A stretch of DNA of 64,000 nucleotides from Plasmodium brasilianum (Eukaryota; Apicomplexa; Aconoidasida; Haemosporida; Plasmodiidae), in the NCBI RefSeq assembly GCF_023973825.1, contig NC_090123.1, positions 130,001-194,000 on the forward strand, read 5' to 3'. This document shows positions 24,901-34,900 of the stretch, piece by piece (within the stretch, counting starts at the first letter, position 1; the number at the start of each line of letters is the position of its first letter). The translations under genes and the position numbers were made by a program. The notes under the pieces are model-generated. The model did not search any database, was not told where the DNA came from, and saw only the letters and a list, made by a program, of their open reading frames with translations.

Positions 24901-27167
24901 AAAGGTTAGAATATATTGAAGAACAGATAGCAAATAAAAAAGAAGAAAAAATTGCAAACGAAGAAGAGGACAAAAAAAAAGATAAAGTATCAGAAGAAAA
25001 TAAAGATAAAGATTCAGATAAAAATGAAGAAAAAGATTCGGACAAAAATGAAGAAAAAGATTCGGACAAAAATGAAGAAAAAGATTCGGACAAAAATGAA
25101 GATAAAGAATCAGATAAGAATGAAGATAAAGAATCAGAAAGAAATGAAGATAAGAAAACAGACGAAATTGAAGATATAGAAGCAGACAAAGGATGCGAAG
25201 AATCGGTACAAATACATATAACAGAAAAGGAACATTCAATGAATCTATATAAGGAAAGTAAAGAAAGAGAAAAGGATGAAAAAACAAAAAGAGAAGATAT
25301 TAGAAAAAGAAAACTTTCTAAATACTGTACAGACATGTTCTCTTTCTTTTTTGAATGTAATTCATCTTTTGATGAACATTTTTGTGATAACTATGAAATG
25401 CACATAGATCAAATCATGGAAAATATCAAAAAAATTAAAGAGATGATTCCCATAAGTATTATGGATTTTATCATCAGTTATAATTCGAAATATCAAAAAA
25501 ACGAGCACCTAGCAGACTCTGAAGGGTACATAAAAAATGAAAAATTATCAAATAATTTAATGAAATATATAGATGATAATATCTGCCTACATATAAAAAT
25601 TTCTGACTTATTGTATATTCATAATAACGGAAACAGCTATGAATTTGTTTTTATTAGATTATTAAACCAAAAGATTGTTCTAAGTAAACTCAAATTTATT
25701 AGTTCAAGTAAGTTGGGCATAGAAGATTTTGTTCATTTTAAAAATATACATGAATTTTTAAGTTATAAAAAAAAATTGCGATCTACACTTAATGGCCATA
25801 AAAAAATACTATATATTATCATTCATCATACCGATGAAAAAGATATACAACTGGATGACAATGATATTAATCCTTGCAACAAGAGCCCACATACAAATAA
25901 GACAAATACATCTGCAAATGAAAAAAATGTAGTTAATAAAAAAATATACATGAACATGATTTTCTTTAAAAGAAAAAACAAAGAAAATAATAAAATCTGC
26001 GAAAATTTAAATGATCCCATGTTAGACAAAAACCCCCTACATAGTTTTATCATAACAGTGTTAAAAAATAATTTTAAGCATTTAACTATTCTTCAAGATC
26101 ATTCTTGTGTTATCAAAATAATTAATGAAAAAAAAAGTGTAGCAGTAGAAACAAATGATAATAATTCATTAAGAGAAAATAGTTTTTTCTTTCAAATGTT
26201 TAACAAAGTGAAAAACAAGATTTACGAAAATATTGCAAAAGATAATGCAGCAAAAAAAGACAACTCTTTAAAAATTAACTTTTTGCAAAATAATTTGAAG
26301 TTTTCATTAAAAAATTCTAATTTTAAAATGTTCAGCGACAGGAAGATAAAGAAAAGAACAAATTTTAAGAATAAACAAAAAATAATTATATATTCTAAAA
26401 GTATCCTTAGGAAAAAGAAAAGTGAAAAACCAAAAAATAGATTAAACAATAAGTTAGAAAATACATTGCTGAACAAAGTAGAATATAAATTAAATAGAAG
26501 GATGCCTTTTGCTCTTAGGAAATATATTGAAAGTAATACAGTTGTGTTACTTAACAATTTTAAAGAAAATAATGGTAAGACAAATGATAATTTTAAGTTA
26601 AGCAAAAAAAATAATATTGATGCTATCAATAATAACTCAAATATAAAAAATAACTTCGTATTTAAGGAAGGGAAGAAGCTAAAGTTAACAACAAATGCTT
26701 ATGGTCATGATATTATGTATTCTCATTTTAAAAAAAAAAGGAGAGAACAAAAACTGAAGAAAACTATTTTTGCTGTCTCAAAAAGAAGAGAGACGAATTT
26801 AATCAAAATTAAAATACCCAGTGACATAACTCCAAATAAAAAGACCAATTCTTACCATCAAAAAAATTATACAACTAGAACTCTTAGGGACTATTATAAT
26901 CATAAAAAAAATGTTATTCTGATTAATAATACACACATTGATAAATATATTAATCAAAATGAAAGAAAGAGGTTAAATAAAGAAAAAAAAATAATCTTTT
27001 TACAGTTCCAAGAACACTTTTTGAGTAACATGTTATCAGAAAAATTATCAAAAGACAAAAATAAAGAATCTTATGAAAACAAATATGTACAAACTAAAAT
27101 TAATACAAATGCCTTCTGTACAAAGCTTTCAAAAGTCAGTGATCTCAACAAAATTCTGAATAAATAA
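18981..27167 (+). CDS. Very large TBC-domain (RabGAP-type) protein with a possible rhodanese-like region
   Basis: Single exon, 2728 residues, ATG start. The first about 1690 residues are Asn/Lys/Glu-rich low complexity. A TBC domain lies at about 1715-1925 (nt 24120-24760). Both catalytic motifs are visible: D-x-x-R (YEDIKRNVW; D1722, R1725) and the glutamine finger Y-x-Q (KYFQGLHDM; Y1766, Q1768), so it may act as a Rab GTPase-activating protein in vesicle traffic. An acidic Lys/Asp/Glu octapeptide repeat follows (residues about 2011-2060). The next ordered region (about 2190-2380) begins CLHIKISDLL and includes IYMNMIFFKRKNK. Order and motifs recall the rhodanese-like domain of TBC1D23, which links golgins to endosomal carriers; this match is weak and inferred. 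The C-terminal 350 residues are very basic. The TBC call is strong; substrate Rab and compartment are unknown. Confidence 0.82.
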   Translation: MNDLNNNDILKNYKKSLNDFKNIGNPTSKLNLQKDMENYNEKVSDTNVQNENACSYYTKNDEHEIFTNKNNFNIDSFLVDISLCDSTTCDRNKFKNIINKKEQKSEKDKLYDSLFNVHQDKLKVKSNFIINNSIVNYDINLNNSLNRISKINFMQKFRRNARNYHSNTRRERRMNVLERINQGNSDTVVTTKFSTTSSNNKQKLKSLYNFKVDFESTHSYQAKENDKNDRPLENNTYFNNSKNSYKNNMDKIEKTKENKLNSNLPKDNENKRKKKHISDNINSVDIKYPTILNSKNNFPFYFNYSGISENFKSLNNVQMSNNSNYVKTSYDQIKKIILEDMPSDSNTWEGNNISPTAKNELIFEVNKEKEYFNISSYLNKPIQVTTDNDQKTKMVEAQKKEDLVNKNKKNNSKTSFAYLTNGCKEQKQYLQNLEKFNDHLKNYSLEEANIHIKNYNLRHSFDFDRNGKSTINDNSIKNKYLKKKAEKSNTKLNMYESFLDFEKEFKNKKNLENLIKKKSEKNTELFLKFSGNEKKNILHYVTKNNNSLKCTYKEYKKSGIFQPVSLGKINKVSKNQAIREESSNVINIPINFKLKKKLKNCKNNDNTHNESVKTKQNDIFPLLNGYYTNFSNTQELKNYKYSFFNKSEIYETNGLVIPFLKKDIMNEKNMHVENLFSLNDDFNSNIDGTLGIYSTKCNKNEEKKVILKNNNVTYDKEHKNSYIRMQNAHNDNANISTGISMLHKNIFHRQEIHQQIIGLQTENSTQETQSERKEIHSEYNNYNFNKSEKCVVYNTKGSNSEEYCHKVKNEQNLVIHNLNLVINGEDKHKKVEHDDCLNDIIFERENKTNADMTSKNKSSKNGDEKTAESTYLSNQWENFHCIFSRDPNNEFALIKNTENYNDHNNSFDSVNRNGKDNTPGSMHGEDFYGNINDIIKEGECNTNISQIKDEICSAKYCNNEQNDCVNNENKCTNGKYRTSNETEKKENVSVQTGGELVQKTEVKDVLINTESDVNILEYNTKNNINIKEGDNKNFNEKIKSEINSNELKNVNYNIGMKNEKNGIYNETPNNHVEIMSEDAKDGDAEYQTDEKHMKNQNNSNKIECLKDEVKSENENSHSRNIYNICEIDDKCTKETTYAGNEKKESKENEFIIYNENVKSSYNYNKCKSDFDREVEKNYQNEQEKHRNIYEKREHENRICRKEIQVESKIYGEEEKGSKVYNENNHIDNYTQVSQNKKNEHKYEKDGTLNSVDTRIAVNEDILYESREHENQNDIEKNEQITIENDNINSEMVTENGNKNGNKNGESTTKRTNKICEITEDNVNKSIGIMNKTFGKSFKYKSPDENYDFNKNTGDKNISDVQKASCVNKSDNMYSERNLDEKIFLTINERFKSDNLEQSNEEIENLIQENDLDKYSHNTKCLNNYSNSTNEAYTFPTNEYSEKKNNISKEKVELYKLLENSSFENINKIETMNEELEEEIPYKSNRLKEEKTNSENHKSNKDSHSKHNSYIEINEISSNEIIKEFNCLYIKINKYNLFKYLNINEERLNYINSLYDSFDYLNKTIKIENDNRHENKIYHSYKNETDIIKSDIYKKCFEEKMNNIFNSKLQENHDVNIYSDISIFDGKDITHENRNHFHDKSHSINGELQEKINDTINTNKSVDSNISNKKLQNDLINCSDLNFCQRINLETQEKQRVHSDMGNLSSSDENENNDNEDNICYEDIKRNVWLQNTDLHKKMKRKNIVKYIQLESVKCILLFCYLYSVKYFQGLHDMVISLFYLNLEPYEIFCVFEKILHYYAPYLYLGNKSKCISPLNDVKLGKYMDNYNLSDITIDICNYNGRLFKLLFQFFFPRVSHYFDTTVNHTWPSFLFINLNFSKFNNVFCLLYTWLRLIEIKDEGNEVSCDFILYLLSFFMYKLKIIKNKFYKKGNLHKINNTTKYSSFECFKKNEREAQIVAQINASIPKVYLDAENQKRLEYIEEQIANKKEEKIANEEEDKKKDKVSEENKDKDSDKNEEKDSDKNEEKDSDKNEEKDSDKNEDKESDKNEDKESERNEDKKTDEIEDIEADKGCEESVQIHITEKEHSMNLYKESKEREKDEKTKREDIRKRKLSKYCTDMFSFFFECNSSFDEHFCDNYEMHIDQIMENIKKIKEMIPISIMDFIISYNSKYQKNEHLADSEGYIKNEKLSNNLMKYIDDNICLHIKISDLLYIHNNGNSYEFVFIRLLNQKIVLSKLKFISSSKLGIEDFVHFKNIHEFLSYKKKLRSTLNGHKKILYIIIHHTDEKDIQLDDNDINPCNKSPHTNKTNTSANEKNVVNKKIYMNMIFFKRKNKENNKICENLNDPMLDKNPLHSFIITVLKNNFKHLTILQDHSCVIKIINEKKSVAVETNDNNSLRENSFFFQMFNKVKNKIYENIAKDNAAKKDNSLKINFLQNNLKFSLKNSNFKMFSDRKIKKRTNFKNKQKIIIYSKSILRKKKSEKPKNRLNNKLENTLLNKVEYKLNRRMPFALRKYIESNTVVLLNNFKENNGKTNDNFKLSKKNNIDAINNNSNIKNNFVFKEGKKLKLTTNAYGHDIMYSHFKKKRREQKLKKTIFAVSKRRETNLIKIKIPSDITPNKKTNSYHQKNYTTRTLRDYYNHKKNVILINNTHIDKYINQNERKRLNKEKKIIFLQFQEHFLSNMLSEKLSKDKNKESYENKYVQTKINTNAFCTKLSKVSDLNKILNK
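25011..25160 (+). repeat. 24-nt tandem repeat coding for acidic octapeptides
   Basis: About six copies of a 24-base unit (gattcggacaaaaatgaaga plus aaaa) in frame, encoding DSDKNEEK and later variants ESDKNEDK and ESERNEDK. The middle copies are identical and those at the 3' end have drifted. It lies between the TBC domain and the downstream ordered region and probably varies in length between isolates. Confidence 0.9.
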
Positions 27168-28444
27168 AGAATAATGTACAATGAAAATGGAACTCATTCT
27201 TGCTTGATATTCTCCCAATTTTATCATCAAAATGTAGAAACTGTTTGTATCATGTTGAAACCAACAATTAATAAATATACCTACAGTTAAGATTGATTAT
27301 TTAATTGATGGCATTGTTGATTTGCTCATAGTAAAACATTTTTATGACACAGTTCTTACGTAAAAAAAAAAGATAAAAAAGTGTTATTCTAACTAATAAT
27401 AATATAAAAAAAAAAATTTATAAAACTAAAAATGTGTTTACAAAAACAAGCATGTTGTTTTTTTAATTTTTTACCTTTTCCGAGAGAAATACTTAAAAAT
27501 TTATAGAATTTGGATTACAGAAGTTTAATTAAACGATATGAATAATGGAAAATTTTATTTTCATATAATAAAATTATAATTCAGATAAATTTCCATAGCT
27601 TACCTCTTTATTTTATCTTTATTTTATTATTTATTTTTTTTTTTTGATTTAAAATATATTGATTATGTATTATTTTTTTACCCTTATAACATGTTAACCG
27701 TTAGTTTGTCTTATATCAGTTTTTAAGTTTATTGTTTTTTTTTTATTTTTCGCCAATTTTTTTTGCCAATTAGTTATATGAAATTTGTACATATCCAGTG
27801 GTATAATAATTTTTTTTTTTTTTTTTAGCTATTTTCATGATGACTTTTACTCTTTTCTTCTTTTCCTAACATGTCTTGTTGATTATTAGCTCCTAGTGTG
27901 TAAACAACGATTTAATTAATATACGTTTAACTAGTGAAGTATTTTTGTTAAAAGATTTATAAAAAATCTGAATCTTAAAAACGGTTATATGCAAAAGAAA
28001 ATATTTTGTTCATATATTCTTTTAAAAGGGTATTGGGAATGTCCAAATTGTTTATACAAAAATGTATGCTTCTTCAAATCATATATGAGAACAAAAAAAT
28101 GGAAAAATAAAATAAAAATACATACGTAAAAAAACAAACAAATAAACTAAATTATGATAACATTTGTTACGAATTCTTTTCATTCAATATCATGTTTAAC
28201 TATTTAGGGGAAACAATGGAAAATAAGAAATGAAAAATTATTTATATCTACCAAAATATTACATTTCTGTATAAATTATTGGGTCTTATAAAAAGCTCCC
28301 ACAAAAAGGCATTTTCGCATTATTATAATTCAGTTATATATATATAAATAAACCGCGTAATATGTTTTATGCATAAAAAGCAAAATTTGCTGTTTTTTTG
28401 TTGATTTCATTTCCCTCCTATTAAAAAACAAACTTCCGCAAATG
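27168..28444. other. Convergent 3' intergenic region
   Basis: About 1.28 kb between the stops of the TBC gene (plus) and SURF1 (minus). AT-rich with poly(T) at 27634-27647 and 27810-27827. No frame with gene-like composition and no structured element was seen. Confidence 0.6.
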
Positions 28445-30469
28445 TCAAAAAATCCATTTTTTCAACTGTATGAATTTAAATACAGATATTGTTGAAAAGA
28501 CAAACGCAAAAAGAAACCACTGACATGCATAATTAAAATGCGTTGTTTCATCAGCATAAAATTTAAAATATTCTTTTTTCTTTTTATGTATAAAATGTTC
28601 ATCATATCGAAAGGGTTTAATATTTTGAAAAGTGCCATTTTCAGCCTTTTTTGCACTATCACTATTTTTCAACAACCGCTTAATCCTTTCTTGACTTTCT
28701 CTATCCATATCATTTATGGTAATATCATTTAACTTTTTTAAATTAGAATCTAATTCCTTTGTATTACCCTTATTGTAATTCGAGTAATAATCCGTTCTTA
28801 TATCATTATTATAGTCTTCATGAAATATTATGTCATATATATTTGCAATAAAAAATGAGGAACCTTCCAAATCGGAAATATTCGCATACTGGCAAATTTC
28901 TTCAGTGTCATAATAAAAAAAATAGTTACTATAAACACTTTTATTTGAAAAATTTTTTATCTTTTTGAAAGGGCATTCATATAACTCACCTGGATCTAAT
29001 ATTCCTCTTAATGTAACTATTTTTGGTATTTCATTCTTTTTTTCTTCTAATATTTCTTCAGATATTAATCCTCTATTTACTAATATACATTTTCCACTTT
29101 TTAAAAATAATGGACAAATTACATAATAATACTTTTTCTTTTTATTAAATTCATGTATTTTGGGTCCTATATAAAATTCTTTAGTTGTATCGAGTACTCC
29201 TGTTAACTGAACTTTCCTGTATTTATATTTTTCAAGGACAAGTTTTTTAAGTTCATCTTCTGTTAAATCCTTTTTACTCATTTTCCTATATAACTTCAAT
29301 AATGCGTTTTCATTTCTTATTCGATTTATCCACTCATAAACACTTGAAATATTTTCTAAATCAACGGTTAATTTATTCCCATTTTCTACATTTTTTTTTT
29401 TATTATATAACTCTGCATCTTCTCCTTCTTCACCTTTTTTTTCATCTGCTTCATTAACACATATTTTATCCCCACCATTTGGTTTATTGTTACTGTTATC
29501 ATTACAGCATAAATCTTTTTTTTTTCTAATTATCCTTCCATGGAAAACTCTTACCTTTTCATAAAAGGTTAGTACTCTAAGAACTATTTCTAATAAATTA
29601 ATGCTACTTAAAAGTTTACTTTCTTTTTCATCATATTGTGCTAAATTCTCATTCAATATTTTGTAATTCTTTTTTAAAATTAAAAAGTCATCAAACCATG
29701 GAAAGTCAAAATCATTAATAACTATAATTGGTTTATTTAAATTGTGTAAAATGTAATCAATTAAAAATTTCTTTTTTTCCATTTTCTTATATTGCCATAT
29801 TCCCATTGAAAAAAAAAAAGAACAAATAAAAGAAGAATAATAAAAAAAAAAAGTTCTTTCATTTTTTCTTAGTCCAAATTTACTATTACGGACGCATCGA
29901 AAAATTGGTGAAGACACTTTATTCTTTATATCAATTAGTCTTATAATAGTACTATTTTCACATTCTAATGGTAAGTAATATTGACCTTCACTTTTCCTTA
30001 TTAAATTTATTTCTTCCTCATTTGCTTTATAAAGCCTTTGACTTGGATACTTAAAATCTGCTGAAGTAACTTTTTTGTCTTTATTTTCAATTATATTTTT
30101 TTCATTAATTTTTTTCTCTACACTTTTTAATTCCTCATTTAACATATCAATATGAACCCCCTGTAGAAGGAATTTCTTTCCGGAATTTGTTACAAATTTG
30201 TTTCTCTTTTTTTTTGATTTGAACCTTGTTAGCTTCCTCTTTTTTACATCATGGAAAAATTTTCCATTCTTATAAAAGAACAGTAACCTTATTCTATTCG
30301 TTTTCTTAATTAATCCATTATCGTATGTTTTTTTTACACAGTACTTGTCACATAAAGTAGAAGGGGGACACTGTATATGAAGTTCGCGAAGTATAAATTT
30401 ATGTAAAAAATTAGATGTGTTCAACTTAATTAATTCCTTAGTATTTAGTACATTATTTAAAATAGGCAT
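28445..30469 (-). CDS. SURF1: SURF1-like cytochrome c oxidase assembly protein
   Basis: SURF1/Shy1 proteins sit in the inner mitochondrial membrane and help insert haem a into Cox1. The family layout is present. A first membrane segment (SSFICSFFFSMGIWQYKKME) carries the G-x-W-Q-x-x-R/K-x-x-K signature. Then comes the inter-membrane domain, with KVQLTGVLDTTKEFYIGPK and CILVNRGLISEEIL (family: V-x-G-x-x-D...GPR, VNRGWVP). A last membrane segment follows HFNYACQWFLFAFVF, equivalent to the H-x-x-YA-x-x-WF motif at the family C-terminus. At 674 residues it is about twice the usual size because of a basic 200-residue N-terminal extension, expected to hold the mitochondrial presequence, and Asn/Lys-rich loops. 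The ATG at 30469 is the first in frame. Confidence 0.85.
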   Translation of the reverse strand: MPILNNVLNTKELIKLNTSNFLHKFILRELHIQCPPSTLCDKYCVKKTYDNGLIKKTNRIRLLFFYKNGKFFHDVKKRKLTRFKSKKKRNKFVTNSGKKFLLQGVHIDMLNEELKSVEKKINEKNIIENKDKKVTSADFKYPSQRLYKANEEEINLIRKSEGQYYLPLECENSTIIRLIDIKNKVSSPIFRCVRNSKFGLRKNERTFFFYYSSFICSFFFSMGIWQYKKMEKKKFLIDYILHNLNKPIIVINDFDFPWFDDFLILKKNYKILNENLAQYDEKESKLLSSINLLEIVLRVLTFYEKVRVFHGRIIRKKKDLCCNDNSNNKPNGGDKICVNEADEKKGEEGEDAELYNKKKNVENGNKLTVDLENISSVYEWINRIRNENALLKLYRKMSKKDLTEDELKKLVLEKYKYRKVQLTGVLDTTKEFYIGPKIHEFNKKKKYYYVICPLFLKSGKCILVNRGLISEEILEEKKNEIPKIVTLRGILDPGELYECPFKKIKNFSNKSVYSNYFFYYDTEEICQYANISDLEGSSFFIANIYDIIFHEDYNNDIRTDYYSNYNKGNTKELDSNLKKLNDITINDMDRESQERIKRLLKNSDSAKKAENGTFQNIKPFRYDEHFIHKKKKEYFKFYADETTHFNYACQWFLFAFVFSTISVFKFIQLKKWIF

Positions 30470-30589
30470 TCTAATATGTTCAGTAACTCAGTTAAAATAT
30501 TGTAAGATACGAATAATAGCTAAAATTATATATGTATGTGTGTATGTATATTTATACGTAATATTAAACACATGCCAAAAGATATTATT

Positions 30590-30754
30590 TTATTTCCTAG
30601 TAAGGTCTCTGAACTTATTCTTTACTTCATTATATATCTGATATGTTTTGATGGCAAACCTATGAAATGTTTCACTCCTTAATAAAATGGATTTGATTTT
30701 TTCTTCAATCACTTTACCCCCAATATCATTAAGGAAAAATGGGAATCTTTTCAT
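30590..30754 (-). CDS. Candidate 54-residue small protein
   Basis: From the ATG at 30754 the frame reads MKRFPFFLNDIGGKVIEEKI then KSILLRSETFHRFAIKTYQI and ends KFRDLTRK. Composition is balanced, with alternating charged and hydrophobic residues suggesting amphipathic helices, quite unlike the Phe/Leu/Ile-only drift encoded just upstream in the same frame. It lies 120 bp upstream of SURF1 on the same strand. No family is recognised. It could be a free-standing microprotein, or a terminal exon of a gene whose earlier exons I cannot find. Confidence 0.45.
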   Translation of the reverse strand: MKRFPFFLNDIGGKVIEEKIKSILLRSETFHRFAIKTYQIYNEVKNKFRDLTRK

Positions 30755-31496
30755 GATGTAAAGATGAAAGGAGAAATAAAAAATAATAATATGAAAATAT
30801 GAAAAAGTTTGCAAAATTAAATCAAAACTAATGAAATGAAGCAAAACGAAATAAAAATATATAACAAAAACAAAGGATAAATTAAGAAAAAGGTTAAAAA
30901 AAAATATATCACATAATGTAATTTGAAGAAATGATTTCAAAATCCATGTGTAAAATTGAAAAAAATAATTTTTCCCATTTTTAAACAAATTTCATGTTGA
31001 ACTAGAAAATATAAATATAATTTTACAAGCTTATTCTTGTTCATTTTACCTGTTAATTTTTTTTTTTTTTTTTTTTTTTTGAAACAATATAAAATATATA
31101 ATATATTTTAATATACATATGAAAACTTGATTATGCATACTATAATTTTACAATGAGCGCGCTTGCTCTCAAGTTGGGTAATCATTATTATAGCGAGAGA
31201 AAATGCACAATTTTTATTTTAAATAATTAGTATTTATAGCATTTTAAAATGAAAATAAATTTCGTTTTTTTATAAAATGAATAATTTCTCTGTAAAAAAG
31301 ATGAAAAATTAATTTCTTTTTTTTTTTTTTGGTGACAAATATTTATATGAAATATTTGTGCATTCATTTTTCCTTTTTTGTAAGTGAAACATTATTTTCA
31401 ACATTTGTAAGTACAAATATCCGTTACATCCACTTTTTAGACAATTGTGTTTTATATCATCTTCAAATTTCAGCTGTATCCATATATGCATTACAT

Positions 31497-31536
<40 letters not shown>

Positions 31537-31980
31537 TTGTTTATATTTTTTTAAATTAAAAGAATATAAATTTGTGTTTTTTATTTTCTTATATATATGC
31601 TTCACTTTTTCCTTTAACATATTTGAGTTTCATATGTTTTCGTTTTATAAATTTCGTATATTTCATTTCACAAGCATCTGATCACACTTTTTTTTTTTCT
31701 CCGTATCTGGTTTATTATTCATTAATGTGAAAACTTTTGTTCGTGCATAAATGTACAAGTTATGTTTATGTATAAGGAATACACGCATAAATATATTATA
31801 TGTTTATGTATATGTATGTATGTATGTATATGTAGCATGCGCGTATGTTCCATTCCCTTTTCATTCAGAATATTGAGCAAAATTGTGTTCATTTACTATA
31901 TTCACTTTTTAGCATGATGTAATTTAATTTTTTTTTTTTTTTGTCTATTTGCTACTTTCATTTTAACCATAAAGAAAAAA
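30755..31980. promoter_or_regulatory. Divergent intergenic region upstream of the formin gene
   Basis: About 1.2 kb with poly(T) at 31052-31080, a (TA)n run at 31507-31531, and plausible plus-strand splice sites (GTAAGT at 31380 and 31406; TTTCAG near 31474) that could belong to an intron in the 5' UTR of the formin transcript. No coding region is well supported. Confidence 0.45.
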
Positions 31981-34900
31981 ATGGAAAACAAAAAAATTGC
32001 GTTAGCAACTATTAACGACATTGAAAACGACAAAAATGTGGATAACTTAAGCTTGATAACAAAAGTAGATTTAAAGTTGACAAATAGTAAAAATGAGAAA
32101 TGTAATAAAATAAGGAACATAAATTTTGAAGACTCCCTTAGAATGAATGATGAACAGATAAAAGTAAAAGAAGCAGTTTTTATATTACATAATATGGAAA
32201 ATTTTAACTATTCTATTAGTTATACTGAAATTCAAAATATAAGAAATGATTTAAGATTATTTGCTATTAACAATTATCATGACAAAAAGTACGCAGATTG
32301 TTTAATTCAAGCTATTCATTCTTATATGATAGCAAAAAAATATTATTCCAAATATTTTGGTTTTTATATTACAGGTGATATGAGTACAGAACTAATTTTA
32401 ATATGTAAATGTTATGTATTAGTTCAAAAATATACAGAAGGAAGAAAATATTTGAATGAGTTAAAATTTTTAATTGATAACACGTTATTATATGCTCATA
32501 ATAAGGGTATTTTTACTGAACAACAGAAGGATGGACAAAATAAAGACATTAATAAGATCAATGATTTAGATTCGAATTATCAAGAGCCGATTATATTATG
32601 TGGAATAGAAGTTTTATCAAATGTACTTTATATTTTTGCTGACTTGTTAAGTTCATATAAACAGAATGAAGAAGCAGAAAGTTACTTCTTAAAATATCTG
32701 TATATCATAGATAAATCTTTTAATGCTGATAGTTTAAATTATAGTGACGCTTTAAATGATGTATGTTCCTACTACATAAAAATTAGAGATTATTCGAAAG
32801 CTTTACCTCTATGCGAGCAAATACTGGAAATACGAAAAAAATTTTTTGGTGATTATGATTCAGAGAATCCAAGTGAAATTATTGCTGACTGTTATTGTAA
32901 CTTAGGATTATTATTAAGATTGTCTGGAAATACCATTGAATCTTTACACAAATATTTAATAGCAGTAGATATGAGAATGAAAATTCATAAAACAAGGCAC
33001 ACTATAGAAGTTCAAGATATTTTATTTTCCTTTGCCATTATTATGCACCAGTTAAACAATTTCAAGGTTTCATTACAATTATATAAAGAGGTTTATTCTT
33101 TTTATAAAATTTATTATGGTCCTGATGATACTAATACTATAATTGTATGCAAATTGATTGAAGAGTTAGAAAAAGATATTATGAAAGAAATGGATAAAAG
33201 TAAAAAAAAGTATCCCTCTAATTTAGAAAGTCATATACCAAATGTAAATGATAAGTTAACAAAAGAGAGTAAAATAAAGAAAAACTGGAATTTATTTAAT
33301 GAAAAATTGCAAACTATTTCAAAGAAGTCAGATATAGATCCTAACTTAATTGAAAATCTTATGAATGAGAGAGTTTTAATTAACACCAAAAATATTCCCT
33401 ATAAAAATTTAAGTGATAAAAAAACATTCATAACAGTAGAAGGAAACTTAAAATATAATGATTTAAGTTATTGTAGTATTGACGCATATAAACATATGCA
33501 ATCAAACAAAGAATTTGAAATTTTGAAGAGTTCATTTTACTCCATTTCTTCTATTAACAGAATTAAATCCTTATACGCAGATTCGTGGAAAAGTACTTTA
33601 ATTCCTTCAACATATATATTGCCTTTTGTTGAAGCAAAATTAGTGGACAAAAAACTAATTAAATTTTCAGAGTGCAAGGATTTTCAAAATGCTATTATTT
33701 TCAAAAGAAAAATTTTGCCTATAGTTAATATACCATTAATAGAAAGAGGATATGTACAATTAGACAATGATCAGCCTATAATGACTTGTAATGAAGATGC
33801 CAAATCTTTATTAAGTGAATGGAATATCAAGGAACCTTTTGTAGATTCTCAAGGAAACGTATTTAGTAAATATGAGCACCTTGATAATGAATTTAACATG
33901 TTTATTTCTATTCTAGATGATAAAAATGAAGTTATGCTTGGTTTTTATAATAACCCTTTGCTTGTGCCAAATCCAGCTATTTACCACTGCCTTATTTTAA
34001 ATGACCTATATTATTTTCATAAGTATAACCATGTTAATAATTTATATTCTTTTGATAATATAAATCCGTATCGGAACAAGAATATAAGCACGAAAATAAA
34101 TCGTGGTAATAATTTATATAAAAATAGTTCAAATGCAGGTATTGATCATTCATATGATTACAATACATATAAAAAGGAAGAAAAAAGTAGCAAAATTTCA
34201 CGTGATTCAAAAATTATAAATGATTCGTTAAAAAACACTCTTGAAAAAAATGAACAAAAGGGGAATATAAAAAATGACCTCATAACTAAAAGGGAATCAA
34301 GTGATTCAAACAAAACTCATATTAATGACGAATCAAAATATATTCCCAAGGACATTCCTTTATCTACTCAAAAATCTGAGACGGTAACAAAAAAGGGCGT
34401 GCCTAAAGAGTTATCAAAAGGAGTTTCAAAAGAACTATCAAAATTATTCTCAAAGAAAATGTCAAAGCAATTGTCGAAGCAGTTGTCAACACAATCATCA
34501 GAACAGATGTTAAAGAAACACAAATCAGAGGAAAAAAAAGTAGGTGATATGAAGTTTAAAGGTTTAGGTTTTAATAAAAAGCTTCAAAATAAAAAACTTC
34601 AACATAAAAAAGTGCACGTTCTAAAAGGTAATCGAGAGAGTTCATCGACATTATTTTCTAGAGATAAATACGTCTTAAAAAAATCCATTAATTTTAACAA
34701 TTTATTTCTAAGATCTAATGAAAAAATTAAATTAATTGGTTATAGCAATTCAAATAAAACTGATAAAATACAAAGATCCATGAGAAAAATTAAATTAAAA
34801 AAGGATCCCATCCTAAAATCTTCTATTGATTATAATATAAAATTTGATCTTCAAAATAATGTGAGTAGTCTTGAACATTGTGATATAGATAATCTGAAGA

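Noticed and set aside
24755..25336. Long minus-strand Ser/Leu/Phe-rich frames opposite the acidic repeat
   Set aside because: Antisense shadows of the Lys/Asp/Glu repeat of the TBC protein.
18981..27167. TBC domain lacking its arginine finger, with Lys in TDLHKKMK taken as the replacement
   Set aside because: The motif aligns better a few residues earlier, at YEDIKR, which keeps the D-x-x-R arginine about 40 residues before Y-x-Q.
31309..31681. Overlapping small frames on both strands around a (TA)n run, one with a possible spliced signal-like start (MKYLCIHFSFF then GTAAGT)
   Set aside because: Composition is dominated by TA-repeat Ile/Tyr, no conserved-looking end, and a 5'-UTR intron explains the splice sites as well.
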